A program made the translations under genes and the position numbers. A stretch of 64,000 bases of DNA from Pseudoprevotella muciniphila (GTDB taxonomy: Bacteria; Bacteroidota; Bacteroidia; Bacteroidales; Bacteroidaceae), in the NCBI RefSeq assembly GCF_003265305.2, contig NZ_CP033459.1, forward strand, positions 1,674,001-1,738,000, read 5' to 3'. The notes under the pieces were generated by a model. That model saw nothing but the letters and a program-made list of their open reading frames with translations, had not been told where the DNA came from and did not search any database. Below, in pieces: positions 27,219 through 36,669 of the stretch (the stretch's first letter is position 1; each line of letters starts with the position of its first letter).

Positions 27219-27839
27219 CTATTTTGGAAAACCTATAGGATTGTTCAGTATTAAAATTTGCTTGTCGGTCAGATGAAGTTCTTTTTTGAGTGTTTCTTTG
27301 TCCATACTCATGCGTGGCACTGTGGCAAGTCCGAGAGCCGTACAAGCCAAACAGATGTTTTCACTTACATATCCGGCATCAATCATTCCAATTGTCTCGG
27401 CATTACCGTGCCTAAACTTTACACCATCGCTAACCATAATCAGACTTACAGGTGCTTCGGCTGCAAAAGTCTGATTGCCTGCCACTGCTTTTCGTAAATC
27501 AAGATCTGATACTTTTTCAAGCGTATTGTCAATGGGATGGTAAAGATAAGCCCCGTCAGCACGACATACATATACCAATATATCCTGAGCATTTATGGCT
27601 GAAGGTGCCGTTATTTTCTTTTCTTCAGGACGATTGATGCCACATGCAGACCACAGAATGGTGGAAAGCGTTGCATCGTTTATAACTATATTACTGAAAG
27701 ACCTTTCAGACTTACGCTGACTCAAGACCTGAAAAAAACTTTTCGATGAAGAATTGAGGTCGGGTGCGGGTAATTGGATGGTTTGTGCATTGCTGCTCAA
27801 TCCTAATACAAAAAATACTGAAACCAATAATTTTCTCAT
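27219..27839 (-). CDS. Exported SagB/nitroreductase-like oxidoreductase
   Basis: A 206-residue protein with signal peptide (MRKLLVSVFFVLGLSSNAQ) fused to a nitroreductase-fold domain. RKSERSFSN is the FMN-phosphate segment. ILWSACGINRP, TAPSAINAQDILVYV and YHPIDNTLEKV resemble SagB/ThcOx-type enzymes, which oxidise azoline rings, and LACTALGLATVPR closes the domain. There is no YcaO gene nearby, so a peptide-modification role is not supported. Its start overlaps the stop of the glycerate kinase gene by four bp, implying translational coupling. Confidence 0.82.
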   Translation of the reverse strand: MRKLLVSVFFVLGLSSNAQTIQLPAPDLNSSSKSFFQVLSQRKSERSFSNIVINDATLSTILWSACGINRPEEKKITAPSAINAQDILVYVCRADGAYLYHPIDNTLEKVSDLDLRKAVAGNQTFAAEAPVSLIMVSDGVKFRHGNAETIGMIDAGYVSENICLACTALGLATVPRMSMDKETLKKELHLTDKQILILNNPIGFPK

Positions 27840-28936
27840 TTCCTTTCAAAATTTATCTGATGAATAATTCTTTCTATATTTTTCTTGGTATTTGAAGGGT
27901 TTATGGCTTCGCTCAATGTCTGGTTGCGTGGCGTTATTTCGAAAACATCATCAAAAACTGTCTGCAATACTGTTTTGTCTTCTATTCTGCCAGATAGCAA
28001 TATAATACGCTTTTGGTGTTTCTTTGCCAATCTGCCAACTTCGTATGCCACTTTTCCCATCAATGTCTGTCGGTCGCTCTTGCCTTCTCCTGTTATTATT
28101 AAATCTGCATTTTTTACGGCAGTTTCCAAATTCATTTTTTCAAAAATAACATCCGTTCCATGGCATAATTCTGCTCCCATAAAAGCATGTAAACCACCTG
28201 CCATACCACCCGCACTACCACTGCCTTCTATATGCTGCAAATTTATGCCTTTTTCTGAAATAATCAATCCATTGAAATGATGTAAACCTTCGTCAAGTTC
28301 TTCCACCGCGTCTTCAGTAGCACCCTTTTGACGCGCAAAAACCTTTGCAGCACCCTTACTACCATAAAAAATATTACGCACATCGCAGAGACACACTATT
28401 TTTGCAGGTACATTTTTTTCTTTTTCATCAAAACTACTTATACCTTTCAGAAATTGTCCGCCAAATCCTATATTTTCCCCCATTTCATCGAAAAATTTTA
28501 CACCTAATGCCTGCAACATTCCTACTCCTGCATCATTTGTAGAAGTACCGCCAAGACCTAAAGCAATTACTTCGCAACCCTTTTTTACCGCATCATTCAC
28601 CATCTGACCAACACCGTATGATGTAGTAATAAGGGGATTGCGCTGACAGTGAGGAATAAGTTGGAGTCCGCAGGCTGAAGCAGATTCTATGTATGCCGTA
28701 CTGCCTACTATGCCATACTCAGCAGAAATCATTTTTCCAAGCGGACCACATACATTTACAGAAACTATTTTTCCTCCAAACTGTTTTGTCAGTATTTGAG
28801 CAAAACCTTCGCCACCATCACTCAACGGCATAGAAATTATTTCATAATCCTTAGATAACAGAGTAGCAACAGTCTCGCAAACTTCACCTGCAGAAAGACA
28901 ATCCTTAAAACTATCAAAAGCAAGAAGAATCTTCAT
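27836..28936 (-). CDS. Glycerate kinase (GarK/GlxK type I family)
   Basis: A 366-residue kinase that phosphorylates D-glycerate. MKILLAFDSFKDCLSA is the conserved start, which fixes the ATG at 28936. MPLSDGGEGFAQ, LGLGGTSTNDAGVGMLQALG, GSAGGMAGGLHAF and LIITGEGKSDRQTLMGK are hallmark segments of the family. The product, 2- or 3-phosphoglycerate depending on subfamily, enters glycolysis. It is the first gene of a two-gene operon with the SagB-like gene. No clear -7 element was found upstream. Confidence 0.93.
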   Translation of the reverse strand: MKILLAFDSFKDCLSAGEVCETVATLLSKDYEIISMPLSDGGEGFAQILTKQFGGKIVSVNVCGPLGKMISAEYGIVGSTAYIESASACGLQLIPHCQRNPLITTSYGVGQMVNDAVKKGCEVIALGLGGTSTNDAGVGMLQALGVKFFDEMGENIGFGGQFLKGISSFDEKEKNVPAKIVCLCDVRNIFYGSKGAAKVFARQKGATEDAVEELDEGLHHFNGLIISEKGINLQHIEGSGSAGGMAGGLHAFMGAELCHGTDVIFEKMNLETAVKNADLIITGEGKSDRQTLMGKVAYEVGRLAKKHQKRIILLSGRIEDKTVLQTVFDDVFEITPRNQTLSEAINPSNTKKNIERIIHQINFERK

Positions 28937-29042
28937 TATATAATCACTTTTCAAGGGTTTTATATAGTAGTTTTAAATAAATCATATTTGAATGATAAAA
29001 AAATAAATTATTAGCATCAACTTGTAAACCGCCATTTTTGCG

Positions 29043-29050
29043 TAAATTTG
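29043..29050 (+). promoter_or_regulatory. Bacteroidetes promoter for the small exported protein gene
   Basis: TAAATTTG followed by C, with TTG at 29022-29024 at acceptable spacing. It may also drive uvrA. Confidence 0.55.
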
Positions 29051-29075
29051 CCAATTACTAAAAGGAATTACAAAA

Positions 29076-29606
29076 ATGAAAAATATTTTTTACACTTTTA
29101 TTGTTAGTGTGTGCTTTTTTTGCATACATACATCGGTAAATGCCATCGGTTATTTCCGTAATGACCCACCGGCTGATGCTTTTTTTACACAAAATATAGG
29201 CGGGTTTTCTATTTGTATTCCCAACAACTTCAAGTTAACAAGAATAGATTCTGAAAACCTAAATTATGAAAATGGGGTTTTCGGTATTGAAATAACTGTT
29301 TTCCGACTTGGAGAAGAAAAAGTGAAAGGTGGTAAATATAAGTCCCTTCAGGATGCATTTGAAACCAACGCAGACTTCTATAGTAAATTCGGACTTATGC
29401 TCGACAAGGAAAACTACGATAATTACACAAGTAACGATACTTGTTTTGCATACGGACCGAGAATGTATCAACTGGGGTTAAGAAAGGCTAATAATTTCTG
29501 TATCATCAATATATATCATGATGATGAAAATCCTGCCAATGACGAAAAAAACATGGCTTACATTAAAGAAATTATTGAATATTATTTCCCTTACATAAAA
29601 CAATGA
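29076..29606 (+). CDS. Small exported protein of unknown function
   Basis: A 176-residue protein with signal peptide MKNIFYTFIVSVCFFCIHTSVNA. The mature part starts IGYFRNDPPADAFF, has an NFKLTRID strand, and includes SLQDAFETNADFYSKFG. It ends in a helix and YYFPYIKQ. No family is recognised with confidence. It lies 33 bp upstream of uvrA in the same direction and may share its transcript, but nothing links it to DNA repair. Confidence 0.65.
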   Translation: MKNIFYTFIVSVCFFCIHTSVNAIGYFRNDPPADAFFTQNIGGFSICIPNNFKLTRIDSENLNYENGVFGIEITVFRLGEEKVKGGKYKSLQDAFETNADFYSKFGLMLDKENYDNYTSNDTCFAYGPRMYQLGLRKANNFCIINIYHDDENPANDEKNMAYIKEIIEYYFPYIKQ

Positions 29607-29639
29607 ATTTCTTAATCAAGAAATTATTTTTCTTTACAG

Positions 29640-32513
29640 ATGAAGAATAAGGATAACGATTTTATCGTCATCAAAGGTGCTCGGGCAAACAACCTGAAAA
29701 ACTTTGATTTAAACATACCTCGCAACAAACTCATCGTTATAACAGGTCTGAGTGGTTCAGGAAAATCATCCTTGGCATTCGATACGCTTTATGCCGAAGG
29801 GCAACGAAGATATGTGGAAAGTCTTTCTGCATACGCCCGACAATTCTTAGGCAGAATGCATAAACCTGAGTGCGACTATATAAAAGGACTTCCACCGGCA
29901 ATAGCCATAGAACAAAAAGTAACAAGCAGAAACCCAAAATCTACTGTAGGTACATCAACAGAGATATACGACTATCTCCGCCTGCTTTTTGCCAGAATAG
30001 GACATACTTTTTCACCCATCAGCGGAAAGGAAGTAAAACGACATTCAGAGCAAGATATAGTAGATTGTGTGCTCTCGTATTCAAAAGGCACTAAATTCAC
30101 ATTGCTTTCACCTCTGAAAATACGTCATGAAAGAACGCTTAAGGAACAACTTCAAGTCAACCTGAAACAAGGTATCACACGCCTTGATGTGGATGGAGTT
30201 ATCACACACATTGAGGATGTAATAGATATATTTGAAAATGCTGAACAAAAGAAAGAAGAACTTGAAGTATTCAATAAGCAAATAGAATCAGGAAATATTT
30301 ATCTGCTCATAGATCGTCTTACTGTTGACGACAGTAAAGAAAACATATCCCGTATTTGGGATTCCGTTCAAACCGCATTCTATGAAGGTGAAGGTGAATG
30401 TATGCTGAGATTTTATCCGGCAAGAACATTACACTATTTCAGTACTCGTTTCGAAGCCGATGGCATCACTTTCGAAGAACCCAACGACAACATGTTTTCC
30501 TTTAATTCTCCTCTCGGTGCATGTCCCGAATGTGAAGGATTTGGAAAAATAATTGGCATAGACGAAAATCTTGTCATACCCGATAAAAATCTTTCGGTAT
30601 ATGATGGTGCCGTTATGTGCTGGAGAGGAGAAAAAATGAGTATGTGGACAAAAGAATTCTGCAGACGTGCGCTGAATAACAATTTTCCTATATTCAAACC
30701 TTATTCAGAACTGACAAAAACTGAAAAGGATATTCTCTGGTATGGCGATGAAAAGGAAAAACAACTGCCAGATGAAGAAAGAGTTACTATAGACGCATTT
30801 TTTAATTTCCTGCAAAGAAACCAATACAAAATACAATACCGTGTGATGCTTGCAAGATACAGGGGAAAGACTACCTGTCCCAAATGCCGTGGCACACGAC
30901 TAAAAAAAGAAGCAAACTATGTAAAGATATGTGGCAAAACCATAACTGAACTGGTGGATATGCCTATAAATGAATTACAAGTCTTCTTTAATGAAATAAA
31001 TATTTCAGAACATGACGAAAAAGTAGGTAAAAGATTGCTTACTGAAATAAGAAACCGACTTAAATTCCTTTGCGATGTAGGATTAGGTTACCTCACGCTC
31101 AATCGTACTTCAAACACACTTTCAGGCGGTGAAAGCCAAAGGATAAACCTCGCTACCTCTTTAGGAAGTTCGCTTGTAGGTTCACTATATATACTCGATG
31201 AACCAAGTATAGGCTTGCATAGTCGCGATACCTCACGACTTATCAATGTCCTCAAAGAATTGCGCAATATAGGAAACACTGTAATCATTGTTGAACACGA
31301 TGAAGACATCATGCGTGCTGCAGATTATGTCATAGACATAGGTCCTGAAGCAGGAAGATTAGGAGGAGAAGTGGTGCTAAGCGGTGAGATGGAAAAAATA
31401 AAAAAAATGACAGAAAAAGATGCTGAAAAAAGTAAAAGTCATACGGCAAAATACCTGAACGGCATCGAAAAAATAAATATACCAACTACACGCAGACATT
31501 GGAATAAGTTTATAGAAATAAAAGGTGCCCGAGAAAACAATCTTCGTGGAATAGACGTAAAAATACCGCTAAACGTGCTATCTGTCGTAACGGGTGTGAG
31601 CGGTTCTGGTAAAAGCACACTCGTACGCGACATTTTTTTCCGTGCCATGCAGCGCGAATTGGACATTACATCCGAAAGACCGGGTGATTTTTCTTCTATA
31701 ACAGGCGATATAAAAACAATAAAACACGTGGAATTTGTAGATCAGAATCCTATAGGCAAATCTTCACGTTCAAATCCTGTTACCTACGTAAAAGCCTACG
31801 ATGAAATAAGAAAACTAATGGCAGATCAGCCGCTGTCTAAACAAATGGACTTCACCGCAGCCTATTTTTCATTCAATGCTGACGGAGGAAGATGCGAAGA
31901 ATGCAAAGGAGATGGAGTTGTGAAGGTGGAAATGCAATTCATGGCAGATCTGGAACTTACTTGCGAAGCCTGTGAAGGAAAGCGTTTTCAAAGACAAATA
32001 CTCGAAGTGAAATACCATGACAAGAATATCTACGATATTCTGGAAATGACCGTAAACCAAGCCATAGAATTTTTCACAGAACACAATAAAAGGAAAATAG
32101 TAAAACTACTCAAACCGCTTCAGGACGTAGGTCTCGGATACATCAAACTGGGACAATCATCCAACACGCTGTCCGGTGGAGAAAACCAGCGTGTAAAACT
32201 GGCATACTATCTTGCACAGGAACAATCTGAACCTACACTGTTTATATTCGATGAACCAACCACTGGTCTGCATTTTCATGACATAAAAAAACTGCTTGAT
32301 TCTTTCAATAGTCTTATAGAAAGAGGACATACCATACTTATCATCGAACACAATATGGAAATTATAAAATGTGCTGATCATGTCATCGACTTAGGACCGG
32401 AAGGAGGAAAAGAAGGCGGACAAGTGGTTGCTGTAGGCACACCGGAAGAAATAGTAAAGAAACAAAAAGGATATACCTGGAAATATCTGAAAAAAGCAAT
32501 AGATTTCAACTGA
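29640..32513 (+). CDS. uvrA: Excinuclease ABC subunit A
   Basis: A 957-residue ABC ATPase that finds damage in nucleotide excision repair with UvrB. Two nucleotide-binding sites are present: Walker A GLSGSGKSS near residue 35 and GVSGSGKST near 655. Two LSGGE signatures occur (NTLSGGESQRI and NTLSGGENQRV). Zinc ligands are visible as CPECEGFG, CPKCRGTR, CEECKGDG and CEACEGKR. The length is normal for UvrA. A very AT-rich spacer with DnaA-box-like sequences follows its stop codon. Confidence 0.97.
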   Translation: MKNKDNDFIVIKGARANNLKNFDLNIPRNKLIVITGLSGSGKSSLAFDTLYAEGQRRYVESLSAYARQFLGRMHKPECDYIKGLPPAIAIEQKVTSRNPKSTVGTSTEIYDYLRLLFARIGHTFSPISGKEVKRHSEQDIVDCVLSYSKGTKFTLLSPLKIRHERTLKEQLQVNLKQGITRLDVDGVITHIEDVIDIFENAEQKKEELEVFNKQIESGNIYLLIDRLTVDDSKENISRIWDSVQTAFYEGEGECMLRFYPARTLHYFSTRFEADGITFEEPNDNMFSFNSPLGACPECEGFGKIIGIDENLVIPDKNLSVYDGAVMCWRGEKMSMWTKEFCRRALNNNFPIFKPYSELTKTEKDILWYGDEKEKQLPDEERVTIDAFFNFLQRNQYKIQYRVMLARYRGKTTCPKCRGTRLKKEANYVKICGKTITELVDMPINELQVFFNEINISEHDEKVGKRLLTEIRNRLKFLCDVGLGYLTLNRTSNTLSGGESQRINLATSLGSSLVGSLYILDEPSIGLHSRDTSRLINVLKELRNIGNTVIIVEHDEDIMRAADYVIDIGPEAGRLGGEVVLSGEMEKIKKMTEKDAEKSKSHTAKYLNGIEKINIPTTRRHWNKFIEIKGARENNLRGIDVKIPLNVLSVVTGVSGSGKSTLVRDIFFRAMQRELDITSERPGDFSSITGDIKTIKHVEFVDQNPIGKSSRSNPVTYVKAYDEIRKLMADQPLSKQMDFTAAYFSFNADGGRCEECKGDGVVKVEMQFMADLELTCEACEGKRFQRQILEVKYHDKNIYDILEMTVNQAIEFFTEHNKRKIVKLLKPLQDVGLGYIKLGQSSNTLSGGENQRVKLAYYLAQEQSEPTLFIFDEPTTGLHFHDIKKLLDSFNSLIERGHTILIIEHNMEIIKCADHVIDLGPEGGKEGGQVVAVGTPEEIVKKQKGYTWKYLKKAIDFN

Positions 32514-32963
32514 TTTCTATTTTTCTACAATCCATAATTATTCATTATTATTGTTTTATTTTTTTCTTTTAAATAAAATTATTAAAAATATGATGATTTA
32601 GATGATGTGGTGTGGATAAGGTTGAAAAAAAATAAGGTAAAAATTCTTATATAAAGTTATTAACTTGAGAACAATTATTTTACACTTATATTTCACATTT
32701 AATGAAGAAAATTCTAACGTCTGAAAAATAACTGATTAAGTATGAATATTCAGATTTTATACACTTCTATATTGATAACTCCAAAAATTACAAAAAAGTA
32801 CGCTTTCATCGGTGAATTTAATGTATAAAAATATATTTTTAAAGTATAAAAACAATTAAAATTAGTGGATAAAAAATGAATTCTACAATTATAAAGAAAA
32901 CTTATTTTTTAAGGTTTATTTCCACAAGTTTTACACATAAAATAAATCACTTATAAACAGCAA
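32514..32963. other. Candidate replication origin: very AT-rich spacer with DnaA-box-like sequences
   Basis: This 450-bp stretch has no credible gene and is about 19% G+C by hand count, far below its neighbours. It holds one perfect DnaA box (TGTGGATAA, 32611-32619, reverse strand) and near matches: TTATACACT 32757-32765, AGTGGATAA 32864-32872, ATTTCCACA 32918-32926 and TTTTACACA 32929-32937. Two parS-like sites lie 20 kb to the left, compatible with an origin-proximal location. dnaA itself is not in the window, and gene direction does not switch cleanly here. An ordinary AT-rich spacer remains possible. Confidence 0.4.
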
Positions 32964-33503
32964 ATGCAAAAACTTACAGTAGAAGAACTCAACAGAATAA
33001 GCATCGAAAATTTCAGGGAGGCTAAAAAACTTCCCCTTGTCGTAGTACTCGACAATATAAGAAGTTTACACAACGTAGGTTCTGTTTTCAGAACAGCCGA
33101 TGCCTTTCGTCTGGAGGGAATTTTTTTATGTGGTATTACAGCCACACCGCCTGCTATAGAAATACATAAGACAGCGCTTGGTGCTGAAGACAGTGTGGAA
33201 TGGAAATATGAAGAAAAAACCATAGATGCAGTAAACAAATTAAAAGAAGACGGGTATGTGGTATTAGCATTGGAACAAGTGAAAGAAAGCAAAATGTTGG
33301 ATAAATACAAGTTTGAAGGTTCGAAGAAATATGCAATTATATTAGGTAATGAAGTTAAAGGCGTGCAACAGGAAGTTGTTGATGCTTGCAACGACACCAT
33401 AGAAATACCTCAATATGGCACAAAACATTCTCTGAATGTAAGTGTAAGTGCCGGTATAGCCATTTGGGAAGTTTTTTTTCAATTAAGAGAAAAATTGATG
33501 TAA
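32964..33503 (+). CDS. TrmH/SpoU-family RNA 2'-O-methyltransferase
   Basis: A 179-residue SPOUT methyltransferase. The three family motifs are present: LDNIRSLHNVGSVFRTADAF (motif 1), IILGNEVKGVQQEVVD (motif 2) and IPQYGTKHSLNVSVSAGIAIWE (motif 3, forming the SAM-binding knot). It lacks a large N-terminal substrate-binding domain, so it is a small TrmH/TrmL-like protein. The target RNA cannot be told from sequence. It directly follows the AT-rich candidate origin. Confidence 0.9.
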   Translation: MQKLTVEELNRISIENFREAKKLPLVVVLDNIRSLHNVGSVFRTADAFRLEGIFLCGITATPPAIEIHKTALGAEDSVEWKYEEKTIDAVNKLKEDGYVVLALEQVKESKMLDKYKFEGSKKYAIILGNEVKGVQQEVVDACNDTIEIPQYGTKHSLNVSVSAGIAIWEVFFQLREKLM

Positions 33504-33605
33504 ATTTGAAACATTCACTTATCAAAAATGCAAATAATATAAAACCTTTCTATATGTTTAAGTATTAAGTAGTTGAGTTATAAAAAGTAATTTTATATAA
33601 ATGCT

Positions 33606-33613
33606 TAATTTTG
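33606..33613 (+). promoter_or_regulatory. Bacteroidetes -7 element for the NhaD-type antiporter gene
   Basis: TAATTTTG, 23 bp before the ATG at 33637, in a 133-bp AT-rich spacer with no other feature. Confidence 0.55.
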
Positions 33614-33636
33614 TGCAGAATTAAGAATAAAAAATT

Positions 33637-34935
33637 ATGGAATTGACAACACTTTTCATTATTATTGTTTTCGTAGTGGGATACGTTTGTATTGCTATTG
33701 AGGATGCCATAAAGGTAACAAAGTCGGCTACTGCACTCCTGATGTGTGCCATTACATGGACTCTTTATTCATTAGGAACTGGTGATGGTTTTGATCTTCA
33801 TGCTTTAGGTGATACAAGCCAAACTATATTCTTTCTGATGGGTGCCATGACCATCGTTGAGGTGGTTGACCAGCAAGGCGGATTTAATTTTGTGCGTGAT
33901 GCTTTGAGCACACGTTCCAAGCGGTCGCTTCTCTGGCGTATTGCTTTTATGACATTTTTCCTTTCAGCATTGCTCGACAATCTTACAACGAGTATAGTAA
34001 TGATTATGGTGTTGCGCAAACTTGTTGCCGACCACAAAGACCGTATCATCTATGCAGCACTCATTGTGATTTCAGCAAACGCAGGTGGTGCGTGGAGTCC
34101 TATAGGAGACGTTACAACAATCATGCTATGGATAAATAAAAGCGTAACTTCTCTTGGTGTAATGAAGGAAATTATTATTCCAAGTTTGATTGCAATGATT
34201 GTTCCTGCATTAATACTTCAATTCCAATTAAAAGGTGATTTACAAAAGCCACAAGCAGACATGAGTCTTGCTGAACTCGACTTCAGTAAGCGCGAGCGCG
34301 ACTTGGTGTTTTGGATTGGTGTAGGGGGGTTAGTTTTTGTGCCTATTTTCCATAGTGTTACAAATCTGCCTCCTTTCATGGGTATCCTTTTAGCCTTGAG
34401 TATGATTTGGATTGCTACAGAATTACTCTATAGTCGCAAAAAGCAGAAGAATAACAAAAAGAAAAAACGTGTTGCAGCGCTTGTAAAGCGTATAGACATG
34501 TCAACGTTGCTTTTCTTCCTCGGTATTCTTCTTACTGTTACTACGCTCGAAAAAACTCATGTATTAGAAAATGTAGGTATTTGGTTAAATAATGTAAGTA
34601 ACGGTAATCATTATCTTGTAACGGGAGTTATAGGTGTCCTTTCATCTATTGTAGATAATGTACCACTCGTTGCATGCTGCATGAAGATGTATGCAATAGA
34701 TCCCAATGTAGCATCCGACTTTGCTCAAGATGGTATATTCTGGCAACTGTTGGCTTACTGTGCAGGTGTGGGTGGTTCCATGCTCATCATTGGTAGTGCT
34801 GCCGGTGTGGTAGTGATGGGACTTGAAAAAATAAGTTTCGGCTGGTATATGAGAAAAATAACGTGGATAGCCTTTGTGGGTTATATTGCAGGTATTGCAT
34901 ACTACTGGTTGGAACGCTCTGTTTTAGGATTATAA
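33637..34935 (+). CDS. nhaD: NhaD-type Na+/H+ antiporter
   Basis: A 432-residue inner-membrane protein with about 11-12 hydrophobic segments. NhaD-type signatures include FFLSALLDNLTTSIVM, SANAGGAWSPIGDVTTIMLW, the late SSIVDNVPLVACCM and GGSMLIIGSAAGVVVMG. The paired DN-containing helices are the ion-transport core of the ion transporter superfamily. It exchanges Na+ (or Li+) for H+ in ion and pH balance. A lysine-rich cytoplasmic loop (RKKQKNNKKKKR) lies mid-protein. The beta-barrel gene begins 24 bp downstream. Confidence 0.92.
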   Translation: MELTTLFIIIVFVVGYVCIAIEDAIKVTKSATALLMCAITWTLYSLGTGDGFDLHALGDTSQTIFFLMGAMTIVEVVDQQGGFNFVRDALSTRSKRSLLWRIAFMTFFLSALLDNLTTSIVMIMVLRKLVADHKDRIIYAALIVISANAGGAWSPIGDVTTIMLWINKSVTSLGVMKEIIIPSLIAMIVPALILQFQLKGDLQKPQADMSLAELDFSKRERDLVFWIGVGGLVFVPIFHSVTNLPPFMGILLALSMIWIATELLYSRKKQKNNKKKKRVAALVKRIDMSTLLFFLGILLTVTTLEKTHVLENVGIWLNNVSNGNHYLVTGVIGVLSSIVDNVPLVACCMKMYAIDPNVASDFAQDGIFWQLLAYCAGVGGSMLIIGSAAGVVVMGLEKISFGWYMRKITWIAFVGYIAGIAYYWLERSVLGL

Positions 34936-34959
34936 AAATTATTGTCAACCTATAAAAAA

Positions 34960-35601
34960 ATGAAAGTTATGAAAAAAATGATGTTTTTGTTGGCAGCCGC
35001 TATGCTGTTGTCAGTATCCACTTCCCAAGCACAGATACAGTGGGGAGTAGTAGCAGGTACAAACCTTTCGAAGGTGAATTTCTCCAAAGATTTGGACAGG
35101 TTTGCACACGACAATCTGAAGTCGAAGAACATGTCGGGATGGTATGTAGGTCCGAAAGTTAATGTAAAAATACCTTTAGTAGGTCTCGGACTTGATGCTG
35201 CACTGGAATATTCTCAGAAAAAACTGCAGACGCACAACAATACTACGGGTGGTAGTTCAAGCAAGACTTTCCGTTCCGTAGAAATACCTATAAACCTTCG
35301 TTACAACTTCGGTGTAAGCAAATTGGCTTCGGTTTATTTGGCAACCGGACCGCAGTTTGGTTTTAATGTAGGAAATAAGAATTGGACCTTGAAAAATGTA
35401 ATATCTACTTCAGAACAAACTTTCAAAAAAAGCAATATGAGTACAAGTTGGAATGTAGGTGCCGGTGTGAAAGTGCTCAACCATTTGGAAGTAGGTCTGC
35501 TCTATAACATTGCACTCAGCAAATACTACAAGGCTGCAGGCAATGACGACTACACTTTCAAGAGCAACAGTTTCCAAATTCAGGCTGCCATCCTGTTCTG
35601 A
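34960..35601 (+). CDS. Outer-membrane beta-barrel protein (PorT-like fold)
   Basis: A 213-residue protein with a signal peptide ending SVSTSQAQ. The mature part alternates polar and hydrophobic residues as in an eight-stranded barrel: IQWGVVAGTNLS, WYVGPKVNVKIP, GLDAALEYSQ, IPINLRYNF, VYLATGPQFGFN, WNVGAGVKVL, VGLLYNIALS and a final FQIQAAILF. It belongs to the common small outer-membrane barrel group of Bacteroidetes; the function is unknown. ATG 34960 is used; another in-frame ATG three codons later is also possible. It probably shares the nhaD transcript and ends at a hairpin. Confidence 0.82.
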   Translation: MKVMKKMMFLLAAAMLLSVSTSQAQIQWGVVAGTNLSKVNFSKDLDRFAHDNLKSKNMSGWYVGPKVNVKIPLVGLGLDAALEYSQKKLQTHNNTTGGSSSKTFRSVEIPINLRYNFGVSKLASVYLATGPQFGFNVGNKNWTLKNVISTSEQTFKKSNMSTSWNVGAGVKVLNHLEVGLLYNIALSKYYKAAGNDDYTFKSNSFQIQAAILF

Positions 35602-35640
35602 TACAAAAACTTTGTTTTAGAAATTCTTAATAAGGCAAAT

Positions 35641-35685
35641 AAAGAGACCGGGAACACTTTTTGCATAAAGTTTCCTTGTCTCTTT
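35641..35685 (+). terminator. Probable intrinsic terminator after the beta-barrel gene
   Basis: AAAGAGAC at 35641-35648 pairs with GTCTCTTT at 35678-35685; the inner GGGAA and TTTCC can extend the stem. Ts follow, interrupted by one G. Confidence 0.65.
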
Positions 35686-35720
35686 GTTTAAAACAATACC
35701 GGTAATAATAAAGATAACCT

Positions 35721-36650
35721 ATGTATAAAAACATTCCGCCAGTAACGCGAAATCTGCTGATAATAAATTTCATAGTCTATCTCGCCCAAATAGCCTTTGC
35801 AGGTCATAACACCGACTTGGCAGACGTCTTTGGCTTGCATTTCATTCTGGCGTCCGATTTTAGGATTTATCAGCTCTTCACATACATGTTCCTTCATGGC
35901 GGATTCACACACCTTTTCTTCAACATGTTCTCGCTTTGGATGTTTGCACGCATCATAGAGCAGGAATTTGGAAGCAAGAAATTCCTGATTTTATACATAG
36001 TAAGCGGCGTAGGTGCCGGCATCTGTCAGGAGTGCTGGCAGTTGGGGCAATACTACATAGAAGGTTGGGGAAACTATGCCGTAGTAAATACAGGCGGGTC
36101 TGTAATGTCAATGGCAAATTATCTCAACATGATGACTACCGTGGGCGCCAGTGGTGCTGTATATGGCATACTCCTTGCCTTCGGCATGCAGCACCCGAAC
36201 GACACCATTATGCTCATTTTCCCGCCCATTCCGCTCAAGGCGAAGTACATGATAGGTGGTTTTATCGTCATAGAAGTGCTGTCGTCATTCAGTTCCAACA
36301 CCAACGTGGCGCATTTTGCACACCTTGGCGGTATGCTGTTTGCCTGGTTGCTTATCCTTTATTGGCGGAAGAAATATAGGACGCATACAAGCAGTTTCAG
36401 AGGGTGGAACACATGGACTCCGGAAAGTGAAAACACCACTATCCTGCAGCGCATACGAAACCTCTTCAAGCCGAAGGAAAAACCGACATACAAACAGAAC
36501 ACCACCACCCATTCTGCCGACTACAACTACAATGCGCATAAGAGGGAAAATGAGAAAAGAATTGACGAAATACTCGACAAGGTAAAGAAATCAGGCTATC
36601 AGAGCCTTACGGAGGACGAGAAAAAAGAACTGTTCAGACGAAGCAGGTAA
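35721..36650 (+). CDS. Rhomboid-family intramembrane serine protease
   Basis: A 309-residue polytopic protease that cuts transmembrane substrates in the inner membrane. Around six hydrophobic segments are visible. The catalytic serine is in GASGAVYGI and the catalytic histidine in VAHFAHLGGM, the usual dyad. HGGFTHLFFNMFSLWMF is the loop-helix with the conserved HxxxN. The cytoplasmic C-terminus ends with EILDKVKKSGYQSLTEDE, a tail common in Bacteroidetes rhomboids. The substrate is unknown. The gene is followed by an inverted-repeat spacer. Confidence 0.92.
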   Translation: MYKNIPPVTRNLLIINFIVYLAQIAFAGHNTDLADVFGLHFILASDFRIYQLFTYMFLHGGFTHLFFNMFSLWMFARIIEQEFGSKKFLILYIVSGVGAGICQECWQLGQYYIEGWGNYAVVNTGGSVMSMANYLNMMTTVGASGAVYGILLAFGMQHPNDTIMLIFPPIPLKAKYMIGGFIVIEVLSSFSSNTNVAHFAHLGGMLFAWLLILYWRKKYRTHTSSFRGWNTWTPESENTTILQRIRNLFKPKEKPTYKQNTTTHSADYNYNAHKRENEKRIDEILDKVKKSGYQSLTEDEKKELFRRSR

Positions 36651-36669
36651 AAAAGCATTTCAGATTTCT

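Noticed and set aside
27219-27839. SagB-like protein as part of a thiazole/oxazole peptide cluster
   Set aside because: No YcaO, precursor peptide or transporter gene nearby; the protein carries a signal peptide and pairs with glycerate kinase.
32514-32963. Small genes within the AT-rich spacer
   Set aside because: All frames are broken by stops or give low-complexity peptides without start signals.
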